Shown here in pieces: positions 1-5,915 of a DNA stretch of 7,151 bases. Source of the DNA: an uncultured Chlorobiaceae bacterium (GTDB lineage Bacteria > Bacteroidota > Chlorobiia > Chlorobiales > Chlorobiaceae); contig CAIXCO010000261.1 of the NCBI GenBank assembly GCA_903917955.1, forward strand, positions 1 to 7,151. The letters run 5' to 3'. The position numbers and the translations under genes were made by a program. The notes below the pieces were generated by a model that was not told the DNA's origin, ran no database searches, and saw nothing but the letters and a program-made list of their open reading frames with translations. Every line of letters begins with the position of its first letter. Positions within the stretch are counted from its first letter, which is position 1.

Positions 1-135
1 CACTCGCCCGGATGGAAGGTCAAGATAGATGGTGTTTTCGGGATCAAGTGCTGGCGCGGCAGAAAGCCTCAAGGGAAGCAGGGCGACCAAAAGGCCTAAA
101 AAAAGGAGAACAATTCGAAACGGTTTGTTCAGCAT
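1..135 (-). CDS. Exported cyclophilin-type peptidyl-prolyl cis-trans isomerase, N-terminal part (cut by window edge)
   Basis: Only the first 45 codons are in the window, read from position 135 down to 1. The protein begins MLNKPFR and continues with a hydrophobic stretch (about residues 8-21) ending in LSAAPA, a good Sec signal peptide with probable cleavage near residues 27-29. The mature start reads DPENTIYLDLPSGRV. This matches the first beta strand of bacterial cyclophilins, which typically begin ENTLYLDL..GRV before the 'V.IEL.PDLAP.HV' segment, here out of view. Such enzymes catalyse proline cis-trans isomerisation, in this case outside the cytoplasm. The ATG at 133-135 is chosen because it places the signal peptide at the N terminus; the frame stays open upstream but has no better start. 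No strong Shine-Dalgarno is visible. Catalytic residues lie outside the window, so the family call rests on this short N-terminal match. Confidence 0.7.
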   Translation of the reverse strand, partial: MLNKPFRIVLLFLGLLVALLPLRLSAAPALDPENTIYLDLPSGRV

Positions 136-312
136 GGAGTAGTGGTTACGATTGGAGGAATATGTTTTTGAAGTATAACAAGAATAAAGAGAGAAGCAAT
201 GGGGAATTGCGGGCGGGTGTTGATTCTGGTCGAAGGTTTTCAAGGCTTTACCGGCAAAAATTATTATCATGTCGCAAAAGTTTTTGCAGAAAAATTTTAA
301 CAAAGGAACACT
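136..312. other. Divergent intergenic region between the cyclophilin gene and yjdM
   Basis: This AT-rich stretch separates two genes pointing away from each other, so it should carry a promoter for each. The minus-strand promoter is listed separately. For yjdM only a TATTAT -10-like element at 262-267 is visible, with no convincing -35. A small inverted repeat, GCAAA (274-278) and TTTGC (283-287), lies just after it and could be an operator half-site pair or chance. A plus-strand open frame crosses the whole region, but its composition is unlike a gene and it overlaps the start of the cyclophilin antisense. Confidence 0.45.
172..199 (-). promoter_or_regulatory. Candidate extended -10 promoter for the cyclophilin gene
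   Basis: On the minus strand a TATACT -10 element (plus 172-177) is preceded by TG plus one base, giving an extended -10. A TTGCTT -35-like element (plus 194-199) lies 16 bases further upstream. Transcription would begin near 165, leaving a leader of about 30 bases before the ATG at 135. The call comes from consensus matching alone; the -35 box matches only three of six positions. Confidence 0.4.
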
Positions 313-651
313 ATGAGTGATTTACCAAACTGTCCAAAATGTAACTCGGAATACACCTACGAAGTTGGGGCTCTCTTGACCTGCCCTGAGTGCGCTCATG
401 AATGGAGCAGCTCGCCGGTTCCCGTATCAGGCAAAGTCCGTGTCTGGAAGGATGCGAATGGTACCCTTTTGCAGGATGGTGATTCGGTGACGGTGATCAA
501 GGATCTCAAGGTCAAGGGCTCGTCTTCGGCGCTCAAGGGCGGTACGAAGGTGCGCAACATTCGCCTCGTCGACGGCGACCATAACATCGATTGCAAGATC
601 GAGGGGTTTGGAGCGATGCAATTGAAGTCGGAATTTGTCAAGAAGGCCTGA
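313..651 (+). CDS. yjdM: YjdM/PhnA-family zinc-ribbon protein
   Basis: A 112-residue protein, close to the roughly 111 residues of E. coli YjdM (formerly PhnA). The N-terminal zinc ribbon has two Cys pairs, C7-x2-C10 and C24-x2-C27, in the family pattern 'CP.C.SEYTYE......CPEC.HEW'. After a linker, residues about 42-112 form the conserved C-terminal beta-barrel domain, including VWKDANG, DGDSVTVIKDLKVKGSS and the stretch KGGTKVRNIRLVDGDHNIDCKI. The start at 313 has a clear AAAGGA (302-307) five bases upstream. Despite the old name 'alkylphosphonate utilization protein', the family lacks an established enzymatic role and is unrelated to phosphonoacetate hydrolase. No phn genes are nearby, which agrees with a standalone gene. 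Family assignment is firm; function is unknown. Confidence 0.93.
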   Translation: MSDLPNCPKCNSEYTYEVGALLTCPECAHEWSSSPVPVSGKVRVWKDANGTLLQDGDSVTVIKDLKVKGSSSALKGGTKVRNIRLVDGDHNIDCKIEGFGAMQLKSEFVKKA

Positions 652-765
652 TCAAAAAAGTTCTCCTCTTGTTGTGGGATAAAGAATACCGCATTTGCGG
701 GATTTCCTGAAAGTAAAAGCTGTTGGATATTGTCGTTCAGAAAAATCGGACACAATGATTTCAAC

Positions 766-770
766 AGGAG
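766..770 (+). promoter_or_regulatory. Surviving ribosome binding site of the decayed gene
   Basis: AGGAG lies six bases before the ATG at 777. It shows that the remnant that follows kept the original translation start of the ancestral gene even though the body was lost. Confidence 0.6.
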
Positions 771-776
771 TTCCTC

Positions 777-1043
777 ATGAGCGAGAACGACACACCACTC
801 AAAGCTGTTTCAAACCGGGGTAAAGAGTCCTACGGTTTGAAATCGGCGACACTTTCACCACAGAATACTCACTTGAAAACCGGATTGCTATTCTTGAAGA
901 GGGGAGCGGCGCTCTTGCGGTAGCATCGGGAGCTGCGGCTTGCCGGAGTAAAGCCTGAGCAGATCCGTTTTTCAGTCGGGACAGAGCATGTTGATGATCT
1001 GTTTTGGGATATGGCGCAGGCTTTTGAAGTATCGGCTTTGTGA
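777..1043 (+). pseudogene. Remnant of a PLP-dependent Cys/Met-metabolism enzyme, probably O-acetylhomoserine sulfhydrylase
   Basis: Three pieces of one family can be read in order but in different frames. Frame A starts at the ATG (MSENDTPLKAVSN...ESYG, 777-836). Frame B then continues FEI and, from about 857, TTEYSLENRIAILEEG and SGALAVASGAAA, matching the family block 'NPTT..LE.RIA.LE.G.GALAVASG.AA'. From about 942 frame A returns with LAGVKPEQIRFSVGTEHVDDLFWDMAQAF and a TGA at 1041-1043. This matches the family C terminus 'AGV.P..IR.SVG.E...DL..D..QA'. The intact enzyme is about 430 residues; roughly 50 residues after the N terminus and about 300 in the middle are gone, including the PLP lysine. 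Frame A meets a TAG at 921-923 and frame B a TGA at 958-960. The intact enzyme makes homocysteine from O-acetylhomoserine and sulfide. Cystathionine gamma-synthase or methionine gamma-lyase ancestry is also possible. Confidence 0.8.
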
Positions 1044-1064
1044 TAATGGTGAGATAGCTTTTTT

Positions 1065-1083
1065 ATGGTATGCAATATGCCAT
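1065..1083 (+). terminator. Weak hairpin after the pseudogene, possible vestigial terminator
   Basis: ATGGTAT (1065-1071) and ATGCCAT (1077-1083) can pair into a 7-bp stem with one G-U pair and a 5-base loop. The downstream T-run is only four bases and the stem is AT-rich. Its place 21 bases after the remnant's stop suits a leftover terminator, but termination strength would be low. Confidence 0.25.
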
Positions 1084-1220
1084 TTTAACGGGATTTACAA
1101 AGTGCTCGTTATTGTCGATTTTAATTACGTGAGATCGTATCAAAACTTTGTATTGATAGAACCATTAAGAATAATCGTTGTCATGATATTATCTGTTATG
1201 TCACATTCCTCTCTTTTTTG

Positions 1221-1250
1221 TTGTTGCAGGCAAGTGCATACAGTTATAAA
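1221..1250 (+). promoter_or_regulatory. Candidate promoter for the ABC importer/exporter operon
   Basis: A TATAAA -10-like element (1245-1250, five of six consensus positions) lies 18 bases after TTGTTG (1221-1226, three of six). Transcription would begin near 1257, putting the perfect hairpin at 1296-1334 inside the leader of the operon. The call rests on consensus matching only, and the -35 is weak. Confidence 0.3.
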
Positions 1251-1295
1251 AGTTTTTGGTGCCATGTAGTGCTTGATTATAAGAAATATGTAATC

Positions 1296-1334
1296 AAAAA
1301 AGCCGATTCTTGCTGTCAGAGAATCGGCTTTTTT
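1296..1334 (+). terminator. Strong intrinsic terminator, potentially bidirectional and potentially an attenuator
   Basis: AAAAAAGCCGATTCT (1296-1310) is matched exactly by its reverse complement AGAATCGGCTTTTTT (1320-1334), giving a 15-bp perfect stem, nine of whose base pairs precede the A/T end, with a 9-base loop. The six T residues on the right and six A residues on the left make it a rho-independent terminator in either direction. It sits 42 bases before the ATPase start. It may end transcription coming from yjdM or the old metabolic gene. If the operon promoter lies upstream of it, it would instead act as an attenuator. No competing antiterminator helix is obvious by eye. Confidence 0.85.
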
Positions 1335-1376
1335 CTTGGAAGGTTCAAATCACATTTAAATTCGAGTAGGGGAAAA

Positions 1377-2201
1377 ATGAGAGGTATCGCACAAGGTTAT
1401 TTGGCGAACGATAATCGTCCGGTAAAGCTTGCCATCAAGAATCTTGTTGTGGGTTACCTTGACAAGCAGAGTGGCCATACCCTGGTAGCGGTCGATAGGG
1501 TGAGTCTTGACATTCGTGAAGGTGAATTTGTGACTATTGTGGGGCTATCGGGTTGCGGCAAGTCTACCTTTCTCAATGCCATTGCCGGTCTGGTCAAACA
1601 CCAGCATGGTGAAATCAGGGTCAATGACCGAATTGTAAACGGACCGGGAACGGATCGGGCTGTTGTGTTTCAGAAAGCATCACTCTTGCCCTGGCGGAAG
1701 GTTGGCCGAAATATCACCTATGGACTGGAACTGAGCGGCATGAAGCTGGCCGAAGCAAGAGAAAAGGCCAGCTATTATGTGAATTTGATCCGACTCAACG
1801 GATTTGAAAACCATTATCCACACCAGTTGTCGGGCGGAATGCAGCAGCGAGTGAACCTCGCACGCGCATTGGCCTGCGACCCGGAGGTGCTGCTGCTGGA
1901 CGAACCGTTTGCTGCGCTGGACGCCATTACCCGTGAACTGATGCAGAACGAGCTTCTCGAACTGTGCGAAAAGGTGGGCAAAACCGTCGTGATGGTCACG
2001 CATCAGATTGACGAAGCGGTGCTTCTTTCCGATCGCGTCATCATTTTTTCTGCTCGTCCGGCTTATGTACTCGATGATATTTCAATTCCTATTCCGCGCC
2101 CCCGCAAGGGTCATATCAAGGATTCGGAAGAGTTCCGGGAGCTGGTAAGCACAATATGGAGAGTCATTGAGGGTAACGCAAATATTGGGGGTGGTATATG
2201 A
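1377..2201 (+). CDS. ABC importer ATP-binding protein, nitrate/sulfonate/taurine class (SsuB/TauB/NrtD-like)
   Basis: A 274-residue cytoplasmic ATPase that powers the permease encoded next. Visible motifs are Walker A GLSGCGKST (56-64), Q-loop glutamine 99 in VVFQKASLLPW, ABC signature LSGGMQQR (151-158), Walker B VLLLDEP with catalytic E176 (171-177), D-loop AALD (179-182) and H-loop H209 in MVTHQIDEA. The 'LLPW' after the Q-loop and the FAALDAITR stretch are typical of the SsuB/TauB/NrtCD group. I chose the ATG at 1377: it follows GGGG (1369-1372) by a few bases. A longer frame from a TTG at 1218 would translate the terminator and adds no conserved sequence. The stop overlaps the permease start (ATGA), so the two are translationally coupled. 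All catalytic residues are present. Substrate cannot be read from the ATPase. Confidence 0.93.
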   Translation: MRGIAQGYLANDNRPVKLAIKNLVVGYLDKQSGHTLVAVDRVSLDIREGEFVTIVGLSGCGKSTFLNAIAGLVKHQHGEIRVNDRIVNGPGTDRAVVFQKASLLPWRKVGRNITYGLELSGMKLAEAREKASYYVNLIRLNGFENHYPHQLSGGMQQRVNLARALACDPEVLLLDEPFAALDAITRELMQNELLELCEKVGKTVVMVTHQIDEAVLLSDRVIIFSARPAYVLDDISIPIPRPRKGHIKDSEEFRELVSTIWRVIEGNANIGGGI

Positions 2202-3007
2202 GGCATCTGACGGTATTTCCAAAATCAACGGTGGCAAAAAGGGAGAAGATTCTCAACCTTCTGTTGGGGTCAAGTGTCATCGTTCTTTTTCTTGTTGGCT
2301 GGGAACTTCTTTTTCAGTTAAAAATAGTCAATCCGCTCTTTATCAGCGCACCTTCCCGGGTAGTTCTTGCTGAAATAGCAATGATCAAGGATGGCTCTCT
2401 GCTCAAAAATTTGACAGTGAGTGCCAAAGAATTTCTTCTTGGATATGGTGCAGCCGTTCTTATCGGCTTTCCCTTTGGCATCATTTTAGGATGGTTCAAA
2501 CTTGTCAGAGGCTCTTTCGGACCATTTATTGCAGCGCTGCAGGCGACCCCGCGTGTAGCGCTGATGCCACTGTTCATCATCTGGTTTGGACTTGGTATTA
2601 CCTCCAAGATTGTGGTCGTCCTGATGAGCGCCATTTTTCCGCTGATTGTCAATCTTAGGGTTGCCATGACAACTATTGATGCAGACCTTGTCCATGTTGC
2701 CCGTGCCTACGGAGCTTCCCGCTGGCAAATATTCCACAGTATAGCTTTCCCGACCTCCTTGCCGTTTTTGATGACTGGTTTGCGACTGGCCGCAGGTCGG
2801 GGACTTTTGGGGGTCATTGTGGCAGAGGTGTTCGGGGGAGCTGAAGGTATCGGTTACATGATTCAGTATGCCGGTTCCACCTTTCAGACCGACAAGGTCT
2901 TCGCCGGTGTGCTGGTTGTGGCGGTAAGCGGGATAACGCTTGATTTTTCGCTTGACCGGCTTGGACGCCATTTTGACCGATGGCGTGGCGAAGTTCCTGT
3001 GCATTGA
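2198..3007 (+). CDS. ABC importer permease, SsuC/TauC/NrtB-like (BPD_transp_1 family)
   Basis: A 269-residue inner-membrane protein, the usual length for this class. About six hydrophobic helices can be seen: roughly 20-40, 78-100, 118-132, 135-157, 190-212 and 235-252. The cytoplasmic coupling loop (EAA loop) is at about 168-188, ARAYGASRWQIF followed by FPTSLP, with the conserved glycine at 172. It docks onto the ATPase. The conserved ATPRVALMPLFIIWFG block (116-131) is characteristic of nitrate/sulfonate/taurine permeases, where it reads 'P..A..PLFI.WFG'. One protein presumably forms a homodimer, since only one permease gene is present. The start ATG overlaps the ATPase stop by four bases and follows a G-rich GGGGGTGG stretch. 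Confidence 0.93.
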   Translation: MRHLTVFPKSTVAKREKILNLLLGSSVIVLFLVGWELLFQLKIVNPLFISAPSRVVLAEIAMIKDGSLLKNLTVSAKEFLLGYGAAVLIGFPFGIILGWFKLVRGSFGPFIAALQATPRVALMPLFIIWFGLGITSKIVVVLMSAIFPLIVNLRVAMTTIDADLVHVARAYGASRWQIFHSIAFPTSLPFLMTGLRLAAGRGLLGVIVAEVFGGAEGIGYMIQYAGSTFQTDKVFAGVLVVAVSGITLDFSLDRLGRHFDRWRGEVPVH

Positions 3008-3042
3008 AATCATAACAAAAAATAATAAATGGACTTAACATT

Positions 3043-4038
3043 ATGCTCATACTGAACAGAATAAAAATACTTTCCCTGTTTTTGCTTGCCTGGCTGGTGA
3101 CCGGTTGCGCCAGTAAAGCTGAAACAGCAGCCGTGCAAGGCGAAAAGCCCAAAACCCTCATCAGGTTTGCTACAACGGCGGGCAATCTTCCCCTGAACTT
3201 CGGCATAAAGAAGGGTTACTTCCGTGAAGAGGGGATTGACCTGAAGATTGTAACGATTTCGGGCGGCCCTGCCAGTGTTACGGCGGCAGCATCCGGCGAA
3301 GCCGACTTTGGCGGCATGGGCTCTCCCATTCTTGTGGGAATTGCGGCTGGAGTGCCGATCACGATTGTCGCCTCGCCACCACATTCAGGAGAGAATTTTG
3401 TTTTGATAGCAAAACCGCAATACAAGAGCTTTGCGGAGTTGAAAGGAAAAGTGGTCAGTCCCGGCAATGTCGGGGGAGGCTCCAGTGATGCATTTGTCAT
3501 GATTGCCAAAGCCAAGGGGTTCAAAAGTTCAGATTTTCAGTTGATGAATGCCGGCCCCAGTGCGAACTCTCTTGCTGCCCTGCAGGCGGGCAGGGTTGAG
3601 GCAATCATTGCCGGGGAGGTTGTCGGGGTGAAAGCAGAGTTGGAGGGATTCGGCAAGATACTGGAACGGGCTGTCGATTATTTTGGTCATTATCAGCACT
3701 CGTTCATCTTTGCGACGAACAGCTTTATCAAGGAAAAACCGGAAGCAGTCAGAGGATTTCTTGCAGCCTATCGCAAAACGCTGGAGTATATCAAGGCTCA
3801 TCCGGATGAGGCTATCCAATTTGCTGTAAAAGAGTTGCAGCAGGATGAGAAGCCCTATACAAAGGTCTACCAAAAAGAGATTCCTCAGTGGGATACGACT
3901 GGCCGGGTTGATTTTGTTGGAACCGATAATGCCATTAAAATCCTGAAAGAACTGGGTGATATCAATCCAGACGTTCAGATTACTGCCCGCCAGATTGTTG
4001 ATGAGCAGTTTCTCACGAAGTCAGTCATTAAACAGTAA
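3043..4038 (+). CDS. Lipoprotein substrate-binding protein, SsuA/THI5-like (NMT1 superfamily)
   Basis: A 331-residue binding protein that captures solute outside the inner membrane and delivers it to the permease. The N terminus is a lipoprotein signal: basic residues, a hydrophobic core SLFLLAWLVT, and lipobox LVTGC with C22 as the lipidated residue. The mature part begins with a low-complexity linker, then RFATTAGNLPLNFGIKKGYF and EEGIDLKIV (about 41-70). This is the hallmark of SsuA/TauA/THI5 proteins ('....P....A..KGYF..EGLDV'). ASGEADFGGMGSP (83-95) and LAALQAGRVEAIIAGEV (178-193) are the two other conserved blocks of the bilobed fold. The gene lies 35 bases after the permease; GGA at 3031-3033 is a weak RBS. 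Whether the ligand is a sulfonate, a thiamine precursor or another small molecule is not decidable from sequence. Confidence 0.92.
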   Translation: MLILNRIKILSLFLLAWLVTGCASKAETAAVQGEKPKTLIRFATTAGNLPLNFGIKKGYFREEGIDLKIVTISGGPASVTAAASGEADFGGMGSPILVGIAAGVPITIVASPPHSGENFVLIAKPQYKSFAELKGKVVSPGNVGGGSSDAFVMIAKAKGFKSSDFQLMNAGPSANSLAALQAGRVEAIIAGEVVGVKAELEGFGKILERAVDYFGHYQHSFIFATNSFIKEKPEAVRGFLAAYRKTLEYIKAHPDEAIQFAVKELQQDEKPYTKVYQKEIPQWDTTGRVDFVGTDNAIKILKELGDINPDVQITARQIVDEQFLTKSVIKQ

Positions 4039-4043
4039 CCTTC

Positions 4044-5915
4044 ATGTCAGGATTTGTGATTGTTGGTTCATATATGAGGCGGAATTGGGTTGTCTATGCA
4101 ACGGGTATCAGCCTCGTTGCTGCCGGCAGCCTCTTTGCAGCACAGATTCCGCGTTTGCTCGGACAAGTTACCGACAGTTTACGGAATGGTACGCTGGGTA
4201 CGTCGGAGATCGTCGGTTATGTCTGGTTGATTGTCGCGATCGGTGTGGTGCGGGTTTCCGCAGCCTGGTGCGGGCGCATTCTTGTCCATCGCAAGGGGCG
4301 TCAACTGACCTATCGGCTTCGCAAAGATTTATTTGAAAAATGGGGCACTCTTTCTCCCTCTTATTATCATCGTCACAGTGTAGGTGACATGATTTCCCAT
4401 GCCTTGAGTGACGTGGAGGTTGTGCGAGAGCTGGTTTCTCAGGGCATTAATCAGGGAGCCAGCGGTTTTGCCATGCTGATTGGTGCTACATGGCTTATGG
4501 CCGTGCATGTGGACTGGCGACTGACGCTCGCCGGTCTCGGGCCTCTATTGTTTATTCCGTTGCTGGTAAAATTGCTTGGCCCCCGCATCCGGGTACAGTC
4601 ACAGCGTTCACAGGAAGCTCTTGGAGCCATGGCCCAGACGACAGAAGAGGTTATTGGAGGTATTCGTGCTGTGAAGGCGTTTGGTACGGAGCATGTCGTG
4701 ATCAGTCGTTTTGAGCAGAGGGTGGATGCCATCGTCGAAGAGAAGATGCGTCTTGTTCGTCTCTCTGCGTTGTTTGGCTCTCTGGTGCCGTTGATGGTCA
4801 ATCTTGGTTTTATCTCCGTTCTTGGTTATGGAGGGTATCTGGTGACCCTGAAGGTGATCTCTCTTGGAGATTTTGTTGCCTTTACCCTTTACGTGGCCAT
4901 GTTGCGCCAGCCACTGGAACAGATGGGTAATGTGCTCAACGTTGTTCAGCGTTCAACTGCTTCCCTGAACAGGATTGACACGCTGCTTCATGTTGTGCCC
5001 GAAGTGCTCGACAAAAAGGGGCCACTGCTGGATCGTCCGCTTAAAGGGGCTCTTAGGGTAAAGGAACTTAGCTTCCGTTATTCAGGAAGTGAGCGGAATG
5101 TGCTGAACAATATCTCCTTCTCGGTCGAGCCGGGCCAAACCATTGGCATTATTGGAGCCATGGGAAGTGGAAAGTCCACTCTGGCAGACCTGCTTTTAAG
5201 GATGTACGAGCCTCCAGAGGGGACTGTTTTTATTGATGGAGAGGATATCCTGCACTATCCGCTTGCTCGCCTGCGAGAGGGGATTGCCTATGTACCACAG
5301 GATGGCTTTCTGTTTTCAACGACGGTGCTGGAGAATATCGGGTTTTCTGACGAATATCCTGATCAAGAGCGGGCTAAAAGTTGTGCAGTAATTACTGCTG
5401 TTCATGATAATATCATCGCTTTTCCCGAGAAGTATGATACCGAGATTGGTGAAAGGGGTGTCCGCCTCTCTGGCGGCCAGAAACAGCGGATAGCAATTGC
5501 GCGAATGATTTACAAAGATGCTCCTTTTCAGATTATGGATGACTCTTTGAGCGCGGTTGATACCACTACCGAGCGCCTGATTCTGCACAATTTGCGAGAA
5601 TTGTCAAGGTCGCGTTCCGGCTCGCAAAAGGGTGCGCTCAAGGCGACAATTATCATCTCTCACCGGTTGAGCGCGGTTCAGTATGCCGATGAAATAGTGG
5701 TGCTTGAAGAGGGTCGAATTGTTGAACGAGGCAATCATGCATCATTGATCTCTCTGGGCGGGATATATGCTGAACAGTGGTTCATGCAGGCAGGAGAGCC
5801 TGAAGAGAGTGACACGGATGGAGCTGATACTGAAAGAGGAAGAGAGGCATCTCATCTTAATCTTGATGTTGAGATGGAGGCTTTGGAAGCAGGTCGTCTG
5901 GAGGAGGCATCATGA
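4044..5915 (+). CDS. ABC exporter half-transporter with degenerate catalytic site (MdlA/BmrC/TM287-like)
   Basis: A 623-residue fusion of membrane domain and ATPase. Residues about 14-310 are the ABC type-1 exporter transmembrane domain with six helices, including the conserved coupling segment RLRKDLFEKW...SYYHRHSVGD (91-115). The nucleotide-binding domain carries Walker A GAMGSGKST (371-379), Q-loop Q419 in YVPQD, signature LSGGQKQR (475-482), Walker B FQIMD (495-499), D-loop SAVD (503-506) and H-loop H540 in ISHR. The residue after Walker B is D500, not the catalytic glutamate. This 'MDDSLSAVD' form is known from the inactive-site partner of heterodimeric exporters. The start is five bases after the binding-protein stop with no clear RBS, suggesting coupling by re-initiation; an in-frame ATG at 4074 is an alternative. 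The last 40 residues form a strongly acidic tail. The exported substrate (lipid, drug or peptide) is unknown. Confidence 0.92.
   Translation: MSGFVIVGSYMRRNWVVYATGISLVAAGSLFAAQIPRLLGQVTDSLRNGTLGTSEIVGYVWLIVAIGVVRVSAAWCGRILVHRKGRQLTYRLRKDLFEKWGTLSPSYYHRHSVGDMISHALSDVEVVRELVSQGINQGASGFAMLIGATWLMAVHVDWRLTLAGLGPLLFIPLLVKLLGPRIRVQSQRSQEALGAMAQTTEEVIGGIRAVKAFGTEHVVISRFEQRVDAIVEEKMRLVRLSALFGSLVPLMVNLGFISVLGYGGYLVTLKVISLGDFVAFTLYVAMLRQPLEQMGNVLNVVQRSTASLNRIDTLLHVVPEVLDKKGPLLDRPLKGALRVKELSFRYSGSERNVLNNISFSVEPGQTIGIIGAMGSGKSTLADLLLRMYEPPEGTVFIDGEDILHYPLARLREGIAYVPQDGFLFSTTVLENIGFSDEYPDQERAKSCAVITAVHDNIIAFPEKYDTEIGERGVRLSGGQKQRIAIARMIYKDAPFQIMDDSLSAVDTTTERLILHNLRELSRSRSGSQKGALKATIIISHRLSAVQYADEIVVLEEGRIVERGNHASLISLGGIYAEQWFMQAGEPEESDTDGADTERGREASHLNLDVEMEALEAGRLEEAS
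5901..5907 (+). promoter_or_regulatory. Strong ribosome binding site of the second exporter gene
   Basis: GAGGAGG lies four bases before the ATG at 5912, inside the end of the preceding gene. Together with the ATGA stop/start overlap it fixes the start of the second half-transporter and suggests balanced synthesis of the two partners. It is much stronger than the sites before the first exporter gene and the binding protein. Confidence 0.75.

Larger units (their letters stand above)
1044..1376. other. AT-rich non-coding leader region upstream of the ABC operon
   Basis: No gene is supported here. Open frames crossing it have no recognisable protein character and one would run through the terminator. 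It contains, in order: a small hairpin just after the pseudogene (1065-1083); a TATCAA...TTGATA inverted repeat (1138-1143 and 1153-1158); a weak candidate promoter (1221-1250); and the intrinsic terminator (1296-1334). I searched by eye for TPP, SAM and cobalamin riboswitch cores and saw none. The stretch is visibly more AT-rich than the flanking genes. Confidence 0.6.

Noticed and set aside
12..320. Plus-strand open frame of 102 codons
   Set aside because: It lies antisense to the signal-peptide/cyclophilin start, overlaps the start of yjdM, has a basic low-quality composition and no recognisable domain.
689..700. CCGC-ATTT-GCGG hairpin after yjdM as a terminator
   Set aside because: The stem is only four pairs and no T-run follows on either strand.
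396..764. Minus-strand open frame opposite yjdM
   Set aside because: It is the antisense of a clear zinc-ribbon gene, without recognisable motifs.
988..1269. Small plus-strand hydrophobic open frame overlapping the end of the pseudogene
   Set aside because: It is out of frame with the recognisable enzyme remnant, has no RBS, and its hydrophobicity reflects T-rich non-coding DNA.
1218..1376. Longer N terminus for the importer ATPase from a TTG start
   Set aside because: The extension would translate the perfect terminator hairpin and adds nothing conserved; the ATG at 1377 has a purine-rich RBS and gives the normal family length.
1044..1376. TPP, SAM or cobalamin riboswitch before the importer operon
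   Set aside because: None of the conserved cores I would expect can be read; the region is AT-rich and only the terminator stem is well formed. A covariance-model search would settle it.
2486..3013. Minus-strand open frame of 175 codons opposite the permease
   Set aside because: The plus strand encodes an unambiguous ABC permease; the antisense product is His/Lys/Ser-rich with no domain signs.
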